A stretch of 18,773 nt of DNA from Rhodospirillaceae bacterium (lineage in GTDB: Bacteria; Pseudomonadota; Alphaproteobacteria; MPNO01; UBA2964). The stretch's first letter is position 1. Each line of letters starts with the position of its first letter. The position numbers were made by a program, and so were the translations under genes. The notes below the pieces were generated by a model, which saw only the letters and a list, made by a program, of their open reading frames with translations, was not told the origin of the DNA and searched no databases. Positions 1 to 7,083 of the stretch are shown piece by piece. The stretch covers positions 35,199-53,971 of the forward strand of contig PATI01000014.1 of assembly GCA_002712335.1 (NCBI GenBank), read 5' to 3'.

Positions 1-254
1 CCAACCCAGGCTGAAGATGCACATGCACGACCAAGTTCACGTGCAAACATTGTCTGAACACCGTAATCAAGCTCCAAACCCCCATAACGGGCGGGCTGTA
101 AGGCACGATAAAAACCAGCTTCGCGGAACTCCTGATCAGTATCTTTAGGCATACATCGATCACGCTCAGCCCGCTCAGCACGTTCCTTTAAGACCGGGAT
201 TAGGTTTTTTGCCTTTTCAATTAAGGCCGCTTCCGATGAGAGATTCTCAATCAT
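1..254 (-). CDS. Group D flavin monooxygenase (acyl-CoA dehydrogenase fold), N-terminal part, cut by window edge
   Basis: Only the first 84 codons are inside the window and the gene runs off the left edge. The reading frame opens at the ATG at 254-252. An in-frame TAA lies three codons upstream, so this is the first possible start. The visible protein contains FREAGFYRALQPARYGG followed by ACASSAWV. This closely matches the same region of the complete monooxygenase at 2546-3766 (LRDAGLYRVLQPRKFGG, then GCGSTGWV). It therefore belongs to the HpaB/HsaA/pigment-hydroxylase type of reduced-flavin-dependent oxygenase, which has an acyl-CoA dehydrogenase fold and needs a separate flavin reductase. 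The substrate cannot be judged from this fragment. The GIY-YIG gene lies 98 bp upstream on the same strand. Confidence 0.75.
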   Translation of the reverse strand, partial: MIENLSSEAALIEKAKNLIPVLKERAERAERDRCMPKDTDQEFREAGFYRALQPARYGGLELDYGVQTMFARELGRACASSAWV

Positions 255-352
255 TAAGTTTTAATTCCCAGAACTTATCAACGGTAGGACCGAGGATATC
301 ATTATGAATTGCATTTTAAACCTTTTCCAGTGATACCCTGCAAAAATTAATT

Positions 353-598
353 TTAGTCTGGTCGAACTAATCTTCTAAAAGAATGGTCACGTTTGAGGTA
401 CCATTCCCGGCTCATTGCCTCAGAACGGTTCGAGTAACGCTCAGCATATAGTATAACCCATCGCCGTCCACGTGTAGAGCGTGCGCCCTTACCTGTATTA
501 TGGGCCAACAATCGTTTTTCAAGGTTATTCGTCCAACCAACATAAGTTCGCCACCCCCGAGAAGTTTTAGTACCGATAATGTAAACAAAATTATTCAT
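353..598 (-). CDS. Small GIY-YIG nuclease-domain protein (UPF0213-like)
   Basis: An 81-aa protein that is essentially a single GIY-YIG domain. FVYIIG near residue 4 is the first half of the motif and TYVGWTNNLEKRLLAHN is the second, with YVG in place of YIG and the conserved Arg in EKRL. The C-terminal EAMSREWYLKR matches the usual Glu-containing helix of this family. Such stand-alone domains are common in bacteria and generally have no assigned role; DNA cleavage or repair is assumed from the fold. The Shine-Dalgarno site is weak (an AGG about 11 nt before the ATG). The gene is divergent from the hydrolase pair that starts at 680 and shows no metabolic link to the surrounding catabolic genes. 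Confidence 0.85.
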   Translation of the reverse strand: MNNFVYIIGTKTSRGWRTYVGWTNNLEKRLLAHNTGKGARSTRGRRWVILYAERYSNRSEAMSREWYLKRDHSFRRLVRPD

Positions 599-679
599 GA
601 AATAATAGCCTATTCAGGAACGTGCGAGCTTTACCAAAGTCTGTTACAATTATTACATAAATTTTGAAGGGTACATCCA

Positions 680-1558
680 ATGGCTTTAAAAAATGAGAAG
701 TTTATCGACGTTGAAGGTATCCGTACTCGCTACGTTGATCGCGGCACCGGCGAGACGGTCGTCCTAATCCATGGAGGTAACTTTGGCTCCACAGGGAGTG
801 CAGACGCATTAGATGACTGGGGTCACACCATTGATGATATTGCAAAATGGGCTCGTGTTGTTGCAATTGACAAACTCGGCCAAGGATATACAGAAAACCC
901 AAAAACCGACGACGATTATACTATGGGTGCCGTCGTAGACCATATCCATAATACGTTAAAAACTCTTGGTATTGAAAATGCTCATTTGGTTGGCCACTCT
1001 CGCGGCGGTTATTTAACTTGTCATTTGACAGTGAATTATCCCGAAATCGCAAAATCTTGTATTATAGTTAGTAGTAACACCTGTGCTCCAGGTACTGGCG
1101 CCAATGAGAAGGTATTTGCTAATAAACCAATACCACCATTAACAGCAGAAAGTCAGCGCTGGGTTTTGGAACGCTATTCCTATGACCGCAAATGTGTATC
1201 CGATGACTGGGTAAATGCCCTCGTCGCCATCGCACAACAAAATAGCTACGCCGAAGCTGTATACAAAATGAATGAAGAAGGATTTTTATGGACTAAGTTT
1301 TTGCCGGGCTTACTCGCCGATAAAGAAGAGATGTTCCAAAAAATTAGGGGGCGCGGCCTTCAAAGACCAGTTCTACAAATATGGGGCCATAACGACCCGA
1401 CGGTGTCCCATGCGCAAGCTTTAGAGCTTTATGAAATTTTAGCTGAAAAAGAAAGCCGCGCTCGTTGGCACATTTTTAATGAGGCTGGTCACTTCTGTTT
1501 TCGAGAACAGCGCCAGCGTTTCGATGCAGTCCTTCGAAGTTTTATAGCTAACACCTGA
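680..1558 (+). CDS. Alpha/beta hydrolase, meta-cleavage-product-hydrolase-like (paralogue 1)
   Basis: A 292-aa single-domain alpha/beta hydrolase. The oxyanion-hole region is HGGNFG at residues 31-36. The nucleophile elbow is GHSRGG with Ser107, the acid is Asp239 in WGHNDPT, and the base is His271 in AGHF, so the triad is complete. The stretch after HGGNFG ends in DDW, which recalls the HGxGPG...NW region of C-C hydrolases acting on meta-cleavage products; that assignment is an inference. AAGGG lies 8 nt before the ATG. The next gene begins 16 bp downstream and is a full-length paralogue with the triad at the same residue numbers, so the two are probably co-transcribed. There is no signal peptide, so it should be cytoplasmic. 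Ester or lactone hydrolysis is the main alternative. Confidence 0.85.
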   Translation: MALKNEKFIDVEGIRTRYVDRGTGETVVLIHGGNFGSTGSADALDDWGHTIDDIAKWARVVAIDKLGQGYTENPKTDDDYTMGAVVDHIHNTLKTLGIENAHLVGHSRGGYLTCHLTVNYPEIAKSCIIVSSNTCAPGTGANEKVFANKPIPPLTAESQRWVLERYSYDRKCVSDDWVNALVAIAQQNSYAEAVYKMNEEGFLWTKFLPGLLADKEEMFQKIRGRGLQRPVLQIWGHNDPTVSHAQALELYEILAEKESRARWHIFNEAGHFCFREQRQRFDAVLRSFIANT

Positions 1559-1574
1559 CACCCGGAGATCAATA

Positions 1575-2456
1575 ATGAATTTTGAAGAAGCCAAGTTTAT
1601 CGATGTTGACGGAATTAACACCCGATATTTTGACAAGGGAAAAGGAGAGACAGTTGTCTTATTTCACGGTGGAAATTTTGGATCCCCTCATGGTGCCGAT
1701 TGTGCTGCAGATTGGAATTTAAATTTTTTAGGCCTGGCAAAAGAATGTCGGGTAATAGCCGTTGATAAAATCGGTCAGGGCTACACTGATAACCCTGAAA
1801 CTGATGATGCTTATACAATGGCACGCGTTGTCCAACATGCCCTGCGTTTCCTAGAAGTGCTAGACGTAGAGGATTGTAACATTGTTGGGCATTCAAGGGG
1901 GGCCTATTTGACATGTCGAATGACCCTGGAAGACCCGACGAGGATCAAATCCAATATAATGGTTGATACTTCGACATTAGGACCAGGACAGGGTCGTAAC
2001 CATATTGTCTTTCGGGATACGCCCATGCCCTTTTTAACGAGAGAGAGTCAACGGTGGGTAATGGAACATTATTCTTTTAATAGGAGATGTGTAACCGAAG
2101 AATGGCTAGATGAACTAATGCGGGTTGCCGCATTACCCAAATATCGCGAATCCTGTGAAAAAATGGAAGCCGGTGGATTAAATAAGTCTGTATTTCTACC
2201 AAGCCACGGTAGGCAAAAGTCCGAGACTTTTGATTGGCTAATGAACCGAGGCACAGGGCGACCAAACCTTTTAATTTGGGGCAAAAATGATCCAACAGCT
2301 ACCGTAGACCAAGGTTTTTCATTATTTGATATTTTAATCCACAAAGAACCCCGTACCGAAATGCACATTTTCAATCAATCAGGCCATTTCACCTATCGTG
2401 AACACCCAGAAGCGTTTAACCGATTGATATTAGATTACATTAAGGATGTTCCGTAG
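1575..2456 (+). CDS. Alpha/beta hydrolase, tandem paralogue 2
   Basis: A 293-aa protein that aligns with the preceding hydrolase without a gap from the N terminus through the catalytic His. HGGNFG is at 31-36, Ser107 in GHSRGA, Asp239 in WGKNDPT and His271 in SGHF. By eye roughly half the residues are identical, with divergence concentrated in the cap region (about 135-225), where substrate selectivity usually resides. GGAG at 1564-1567 precedes the ATG by 7 nt. A tandem duplication followed by specialisation on two related substrates is the simplest explanation. The gene is convergent with the group D monooxygenase at 2546, and an inverted repeat lies between them. Confidence 0.85.
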   Translation: MNFEEAKFIDVDGINTRYFDKGKGETVVLFHGGNFGSPHGADCAADWNLNFLGLAKECRVIAVDKIGQGYTDNPETDDAYTMARVVQHALRFLEVLDVEDCNIVGHSRGAYLTCRMTLEDPTRIKSNIMVDTSTLGPGQGRNHIVFRDTPMPFLTRESQRWVMEHYSFNRRCVTEEWLDELMRVAALPKYRESCEKMEAGGLNKSVFLPSHGRQKSETFDWLMNRGTGRPNLLIWGKNDPTATVDQGFSLFDILIHKEPRTEMHIFNQSGHFTYREHPEAFNRLILDYIKDVP

Positions 2457-2465
2457 GGGAAATTT

Positions 2466-2529
2466 ATATTTCTATCCGCCAACCAATCTTATGGAAAGGC
2501 TTGCCTAATATAGGCGCCAATAGAAATAT
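2466..2529. terminator. Inverted repeat between convergent genes, possible bidirectional terminator
   Basis: ATATTTCTAT at 2466-2475 is exactly complementary to ATAGAAATAT at 2520-2529. Just inside, CGCC (2477-2480) can pair with GGCG (2513-2516), which gives a long imperfect stem with an internal GGC/GCC mini-hairpin. It sits between the stop codons of two convergent genes. There is no strong U-tract, so terminator function is a guess from position and structure. Confidence 0.35.
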
Positions 2530-2545
2530 TCTTCGCATGATGCCT

Positions 2546-3766
2546 TTAATACTGCCCGGGTCCCGGGCACAAGCCGAGTTGATACCGGCCGTAAAGAGTC
2601 GCGACCGAGTCCCAATTCATACTGATATGTTTGGAAGCTGCGTGTATGTCTCGCCAGGCGCGTTGTAATCGATTTTGACTCTCTAATCCCTGACCGCCAA
2701 TAGATTCAAATAAGAGATCAACCGCCTTTACGCAGAGTTTAACAGCAAAGGCTATGTTACGTTTATTCTTAATACGCTGACCCTCAGTCAATTTATTCCC
2801 AGATTCGACAATGTTCATTATTTCTTTGGTGTCGTGTAAAACTAGTGTCTCAGCTGCATTAATACTTGATGCTGCCTCGGCGACACGCAATTGTATACTT
2901 TGAAAGTCGCAAACATTTTTAGCTGAACCCAGTGCGGCCCCGCGCGTCACACGGTTACGCATACCTTGGCAATATTCTTCTAAAGCACCTTGTGCCATAC
3001 CCAAAATTGCTGAGCATAGACAGTAACTGATAGCAGCAAAAAATGGTATCTTGAATAGAGTTCCATCATTAATCTCGGTTCCAGGTGATTTCCCGGATTG
3101 GGCTTGTTCATGTGTTAAAATTCTATGCGCAGGCAGAAACATGTCTTCAACAACTAAATCGTGACTACCTGTTCCGACCAACCCCAGAACATCCCAATTA
3201 TTTATTATTTGATAATCTGATTTCGGAACCAAGGCGAAACCGACATGAGTCGGTTCTACACCCTCGTCGGGTGAAATTCTAATTCCGAGCAACATCCATT
3301 GACAAACATTAACACCACTGCAAAACGACCACCGGCCGCTTATTCTGTACCCTTTATTATCAGCCACCGCTATACCTGTTGGCGCGTAGGAGGAAGCCGC
3401 TAGCGCTAAAGGGGTTTGTCCCCATACTTCTTCTTGTGCCTCCGGTGGAAACATCCCAATTTGCCATTGGTGCTGTGCGGCGGTTGAGAAAACCCATCCG
3501 GTTGAACCACAACCCGAAGCAACTATCTTGGCAACCTTCACGAAGGTATCAATTCCGTGTTCAAATCCTCCAAATTTCCTTGGTTGTAAAACGCGATAGA
3601 GACCAGCATCCCGAAGCAATGCAATTGAATTTTTTGCAATAAATCCCGCCTTCTCAGTTTCAAATTGCCTGTCTCGCAGACCAGAAACAAGACTCTGCGC
3701 ACTAGCAATTAAATTTTCAGGAGTTTGCGACTGATAAGTAGTTTCTTTACCCCTAGCAACTTGCAT
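2546..3766 (-). CDS. Group D flavin-dependent monooxygenase (HpaB/HsaA-like, acyl-CoA dehydrogenase fold)
   Basis: About 406 aa and complete. The N-terminal helical domain contains LRDAGLYRVLQPRKFGG, the middle beta domain has GSTGWVFSTAAQHQW and ISGRWSFCSG, and the C-terminal helices end in NWDSVATLYGRYQLG, typical of the oxygenase component of two-component aromatic hydroxylases. These enzymes use FMNH2 or FADH2 delivered by a separate reductase to ortho-hydroxylate phenols; no reductase gene is in this window. The start was set at the ATG at 3766-3764 because AGGA (3775-3772) lies 5 nt upstream. A longer frame from 3805 adds 13 residues but has no properly spaced ribosome site. It is divergent from the FAH-fold gene and homologous to the partial gene at the left edge. 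The exact substrate is unknown. Confidence 0.87.
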   Translation of the reverse strand: MQVARGKETTYQSQTPENLIASAQSLVSGLRDRQFETEKAGFIAKNSIALLRDAGLYRVLQPRKFGGFEHGIDTFVKVAKIVASGCGSTGWVFSTAAQHQWQIGMFPPEAQEEVWGQTPLALAASSYAPTGIAVADNKGYRISGRWSFCSGVNVCQWMLLGIRISPDEGVEPTHVGFALVPKSDYQIINNWDVLGLVGTGSHDLVVEDMFLPAHRILTHEQAQSGKSPGTEINDGTLFKIPFFAAISYCLCSAILGMAQGALEEYCQGMRNRVTRGAALGSAKNVCDFQSIQLRVAEAASSINAAETLVLHDTKEIMNIVESGNKLTEGQRIKNKRNIAFAVKLCVKAVDLLFESIGGQGLESQNRLQRAWRDIHAASKHISMNWDSVATLYGRYQLGLCPGPGQY

Positions 3767-3771
3767 TATCA

Positions 3772-3775
3772 TCCT
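3772..3775 (-). promoter_or_regulatory. Ribosome binding site deciding the monooxygenase start
   Basis: On the minus strand AGGA is followed after 5 nt by the ATG at 3766. It favours this start over the upstream ATG at 3805, where the nearest purine run (AGGG) is only 3 nt away. Confidence 0.5.
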
Positions 3776-3926
3776 AAAACAATTTTTTTGGAACTTTGTT
3801 AGCATAAACCCTAAACTGGACTAAAAACAGGTTCAATATGGGTGCATATCAATATTTTATCATTTAACATGTGGTAACAAATTAGGCGGCGAATAAAATT
3901 GTGTTACATAATGGGAGAACAAAGAG

Positions 3927-4853
3927 ATGAAACTATTACATTTTGATGATTTTAGGTTAGGTGTCCTGAATGGTGACAATGTTGTTGATGTAAGCGATAT
4001 CGCAAATGAAGTACCCCACATCGGCCCCCACGACCGCATCAATGGGCTCATAGAGAACTTTGATAATTTCCGTGATAGATTAGAAACTGCTGCTGCCAGC
4101 GGCAACGGCACTTCTATCGCTAACGTAAGAATCAGACCTCCTTTGCCGAAACCCGGCAATATTGATTGTATGGCCGTAAACTATATGGAAGATGGCACCC
4201 GTGATGCCCCAGCACCTATCAATGCATTTCACAAATCACCAAACGCTGTTATAGGAAACGGCGATACTATGGTGCTTCCGGATGTGCCAGCGTCGGTATT
4301 TGAAGGGGAAGCCGAGGTTGCCTTAATTATTGGTAAACGCGCGAGCAATGTATCGGAATCGGACGCTATGGATTACGTCTTTGGCTTTACCAATTTTATT
4401 GACGGTTCGGCCCGCGGGCTACCGCCTACCGGGAATACTTTCTATCAGGCTAAAAGCCGTGAAACTTTTGCACCTATGGGTCCCTACATTGTAACTAAAG
4501 ACGAGGTTATCAATCCCCAGAACCTGCATGTCCAATTGCGTAATAATGGAAATATTATGCAAGATTTCAATACGGATGATATGGCACATAAAATACCTCG
4601 TTGTGTTTCATGGGTTAGTGCGACGCATACCCTAGAACCTGGCGATGTATTAGCTACTGGCACAAATCACAGGGGCTTACATCCATTTATGGACGGAGAC
4701 AAAGTAGAACTCGAAATAGAATCACTCGGTTGTTTGACCATAAACATTAAGGATGACCAGAACCGAACTTGGGAACGAATAACACGATTGCAACATGCAG
4801 AAAGCGGTCGGGACGGAGTCCATACCCCACAAACAGGTGGTAAATACGCTTGA
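3927..4853 (+). CDS. Fumarylacetoacetate hydrolase (FAH) family enzyme
   Basis: A 308-aa FAH-fold protein. The metal-site residues are visible: Glu128 and Glu130 in GEAEVALIIGK and Asp159 in FIDGSARG. Lys176 is in AKSRETFAPMGP. The usual GTPxG turn near the C terminus is GTNHRG here, so the substrate pocket is somewhat unusual. Members of this family hydrolyse, hydrate, isomerise or decarboxylate beta-dicarbonyl and 2-oxo acids at the end of meta-cleavage and homogentisate-type pathways, which fits the extradiol-type enzyme encoded downstream. GGGAG lies 9 nt before the ATG. The gene stands alone, divergent from the monooxygenase at 3766 and convergent with the hydratase/lyase. Which of the family's reactions it catalyses cannot be read from the sequence. 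Confidence 0.87.
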   Translation: MKLLHFDDFRLGVLNGDNVVDVSDIANEVPHIGPHDRINGLIENFDNFRDRLETAAASGNGTSIANVRIRPPLPKPGNIDCMAVNYMEDGTRDAPAPINAFHKSPNAVIGNGDTMVLPDVPASVFEGEAEVALIIGKRASNVSESDAMDYVFGFTNFIDGSARGLPPTGNTFYQAKSRETFAPMGPYIVTKDEVINPQNLHVQLRNNGNIMQDFNTDDMAHKIPRCVSWVSATHTLEPGDVLATGTNHRGLHPFMDGDKVELEIESLGCLTINIKDDQNRTWERITRLQHAESGRDGVHTPQTGGKYA

Positions 4854-4890
4854 AAAACTATCTTTGTTTAAAAATTGATTGATTTAGCTC

Positions 4891-4930
4891 AAATTGAGGT
4901 CACCTTTTCGATTTTGGTGACCTCAAATTT
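4891..4930. terminator. Strong bidirectional terminator hairpin
   Basis: TTGAGGTCACC (4894-4904) and GGTGACCTCAA (4916-4926) form a perfect 11-bp stem around an 11-nt T-rich loop. T/A-rich sequence flanks both sides. It lies in the 87-bp gap between the stop codons of the convergent FAH-fold and hydratase/lyase genes, so it can serve both. Confidence 0.8.
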
Positions 4931-4940
4931 ATTGGTTACT

Positions 4941-5768
4941 TTAGTCCCTCTTAACAGCGCCTAACCCAGGCCGGTAGCTCTTTTCATCAAGAAACTCTGA
5001 CATACCTTTTTGACGTGTACCCTCCTTATCAGCCGCGCGAAGGGCACCCTGCTTGGCTGCCAAGTATTCGTAGGCCATATTCATGTCCATACCCTGTACA
5101 GCCTTTACCGCCTGTTTGGTAAACGCAAGAACCGCCGGACTCTTTTCCATCAACTCGCGGGCAATGGCCACCGTCTCATGTCGTAATTGATTAGTTGGAA
5201 CCGCCATATTTACTATCCCCATTTCAACTGCCTTCAAACCGTCAAAAGTACGCCCAGTCATCGCATAAAATAAAGAATCCCTATGCGAAGCAAGGTCACG
5301 AAATACCTTGCTAACATTGCCACCTGGCAGGATACCCCAATTAACTTCTGACAATCCAAAGGTAGCATCTTCTGCTGCTATAGCTATGTCACAGGCCGCC
5401 AAGGGCGTAAACGCCCCTCCAAAGCAATAGCCGTTAACCATTGCAATTGTCGGCTTTGCCGAAAGCATCAAATACTGCGCCCAATGACGGTGCGCCCATT
5501 GTGATTTAAATCTGACCTTAGGGTTGTTATCAGTTTCACGAAAATACTCCTTTAGGTCCATGCCAGCGCTCCAACTGACGCCTTCCCCGGTAAGTACAAT
5601 GACCTTAGTGTCTTCATCGGTCTCAAGATCGGAGATTACTTCCTCCATTTCAAAATGTAGAGTTGGGCTCATAGCATTACGTTTCTCTGGGCGATTAAAT
5701 GCCACCCACCCTATCCCTTCCTCATCAACCTTCACCTTGACGCAGCTATAGTCTTTGTTCCCACTCAT
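4941..5768 (-). CDS. ech: p-Hydroxycinnamoyl-CoA hydratase/lyase-like crotonase
   Basis: A 275-aa crotonase-superfamily protein. NRPEKRNAMSPTL, SAGMDLKEYFRE, KPTIAMVNGYCFGGAF, TFGLSEVNWGI and FLDEKSYRPG match, block by block, my memory of feruloyl/p-coumaroyl-CoA hydratase-lyase (HCHL, Ech) of Pseudomonas. HCHL hydrates the double bond of hydroxycinnamoyl-CoA and then releases the benzaldehyde and acetyl-CoA. Met70, Tyr75, Gly118 and Glu141 correspond to the known oxyanion, phenol-binding and catalytic residues (Met70, Tyr75, Gly120, Glu143). The position of HCHL Ser123 is Thr121, and that of Tyr239 is Ala237 in YEYLAAK, so phenol recognition may differ. AGGAG lies 6 nt before the ATG. No CoA ligase or vanillin dehydrogenase gene is nearby. 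A crotonase with another substrate is the alternative. Confidence 0.82.
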   Translation of the reverse strand: MSGNKDYSCVKVKVDEEGIGWVAFNRPEKRNAMSPTLHFEMEEVISDLETDEDTKVIVLTGEGVSWSAGMDLKEYFRETDNNPKVRFKSQWAHRHWAQYLMLSAKPTIAMVNGYCFGGAFTPLAACDIAIAAEDATFGLSEVNWGILPGGNVSKVFRDLASHRDSLFYAMTGRTFDGLKAVEMGIVNMAVPTNQLRHETVAIARELMEKSPAVLAFTKQAVKAVQGMDMNMAYEYLAAKQGALRAADKEGTRQKGMSEFLDEKSYRPGLGAVKRD

Positions 5769-5876
5769 CTAAATCTCCTATTTAAAATTAGTAATTCGAT
5801 ACAGTATAAGAAAATCAGGCTTTACGTCTGGCACAACAAGTGCCCCATATATAATATTTCCATACGCTTGTAATGC

Positions 5877-5893
5877 GAAGGAGGCCCACCTTC
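5877..5893. promoter_or_regulatory. Operator-like dyad in divergent intergenic region
   Basis: GAAGGAGGCCCACCTTC is a 17-bp dyad in which 7 of 8 base pairs match around a central C. It lies in the 208-bp region between the divergent starts of the hydratase/lyase (5768) and the LLM monooxygenase (5977), where a regulator could control both. A smaller hairpin, GGCAC-AACAA-GTGCC, is at 5830-5844. Function is inferred from symmetry and position only. Confidence 0.4.
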
Positions 5894-5963
5894 ATATGTT
5901 AACACTCCGACAGCCTAATCTCGCCAAGTAAATAATAGCATTAAATTAGGATGTGCCTGAAAT

Positions 5964-5967
5964 AGGA
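5964..5967 (+). promoter_or_regulatory. Ribosome binding site deciding the LLM monooxygenase start
   Basis: AGGA is 9 nt before the ATG at 5977. It supports that codon rather than the in-frame GTG at 5953. Confidence 0.45.
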
Positions 5968-5976
5968 AATGAACCC

Positions 5977-7083
5977 ATGAGCCGAAAACAAACTAGAATG
6001 CATAATCCCAACGCCTTTAAAATAGGTCTTTTCGGACAAAACTGTTCGGGTGGTTTATCAATGTCAAAAGTCCCAGAAAGATGGGAATCTAGCTGGGAAA
6101 ATAACCTTAAAGCAGCAAGGTTGGCGGATAGCGCTGGGCTAGAGTTTCTGCTCCCCATCGGCCGTTGGCACGGATATAAAGGGGAAACTGACACCGAGGG
6201 TACCACATTCGAAACCCTCACTTGGGCATCGGGCCTACTCGCTGCAACACAACATATTTGTATTTTCGGAACGGTTCATGTTGGTTTCCTAAGTCCAGTC
6301 TTCGCAGCAAAACAGATGGTAACAGCTGACCACATAGGAAGAGGTAGGTTTGGTTTAAATATGGTCTCAGGTTGGAACGCTGGCGAGCACTCTATGTTTG
6401 GCGTTGACCTAAAAGCTCAGGAGGAAAGGTACAACTTCACGGAGGAATGGGTAACAATATTGAAAAGGATATGGTCAGAAAATGAATCCTTTGACTTTAG
6501 AGGTAAGTATTTTGATCTCAAGGGTGTTCTACTTAAACCAAAACCGTGGGGTAATGAAAGGCCAATTCTGATCAGCGCCGGAAACTCAAAAGCAGGAAAA
6601 GCCTTTGCCGCTCGACACGCCGATTGTCTTTTTACAGCAATTATGGATTTTGACTCCTTAGGGCGTAGCGTCCAATCTTTGCGGAAATTGTCAAATACTG
6701 AGAATGTAGGGGTGTTTGTAAGCGGACATATGGTAGCAAAACCAAGCCACAAAGAAGCGCAGGAATATTATCATCATTTGGTATATGAAATGGGTGATTG
6801 GGAGGCCGCCGAGCATGCTGTGTCGATTAGGACCAAGGGCCGCGACACTCCACTAAAGCTTTTAACAACTCTCAAGGAAAGAATGATTAGTGGTGTCGGA
6901 ACATATCCTGTTGTTGGCAGTTACGACGATATCGCGGAACAGTTCCGTAAGATGAGTAATTGCGGTGTCAACGGCATAGCCATAGGGCTCACCAACTACA
7001 TAACTGACTTTCCAGTATTACGAGACGAAATCTTGCCTCGAATGGAACGGTTGGGATTACGCCGAGCGTTCAGCGCATTTTGA
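5977..7083 (+). CDS. LLM-class flavin monooxygenase, RutA/SfnG-like
   Basis: About 368 aa and complete, with a bacterial-luciferase-type TIM barrel. Recognisable blocks are FKIGLFGQNCSGG near residue 14, AKQMVTADHIGRGRFGLNMVSGWN at about 111-134 (the flavin-binding NxVSGWN signature), MFGVDLKAQEERY at 140-152 and PILISAGNSKAG. This pattern belongs to the branch containing pyrimidine monooxygenase RutA, dimethylsulfone monooxygenase SfnG and nitrilotriacetate monooxygenase, all of which need reduced FMN from a separate reductase. The start is the ATG at 5977, with AGGA at 5964-5967 and a 9-nt spacing; a GTG at 5953 is in frame but has an AGG only 2 nt away. The 3' end overlaps the convergent MDR gene by 14 bp. 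The substrate is not known. Confidence 0.85.
   Translation: MSRKQTRMHNPNAFKIGLFGQNCSGGLSMSKVPERWESSWENNLKAARLADSAGLEFLLPIGRWHGYKGETDTEGTTFETLTWASGLLAATQHICIFGTVHVGFLSPVFAAKQMVTADHIGRGRFGLNMVSGWNAGEHSMFGVDLKAQEERYNFTEEWVTILKRIWSENESFDFRGKYFDLKGVLLKPKPWGNERPILISAGNSKAGKAFAARHADCLFTAIMDFDSLGRSVQSLRKLSNTENVGVFVSGHMVAKPSHKEAQEYYHHLVYEMGDWEAAEHAVSIRTKGRDTPLKLLTTLKERMISGVGTYPVVGSYDDIAEQFRKMSNCGVNGIAIGLTNYITDFPVLRDEILPRMERLGLRRAFSAF

Noticed and set aside
604..614. Small palindrome AATAG-C-CTATT between the GIY-YIG and hydrolase genes
   Set aside because: Only 5-bp arms in AT-rich DNA; expected by chance and no other support.
2069..2374. Open frames antisense to the second hydrolase (also antisense frames within 3085-3642, 10600-11010 and 13769-14020)
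   Set aside because: They lie wholly inside well-supported genes on the other strand and show no family motifs.
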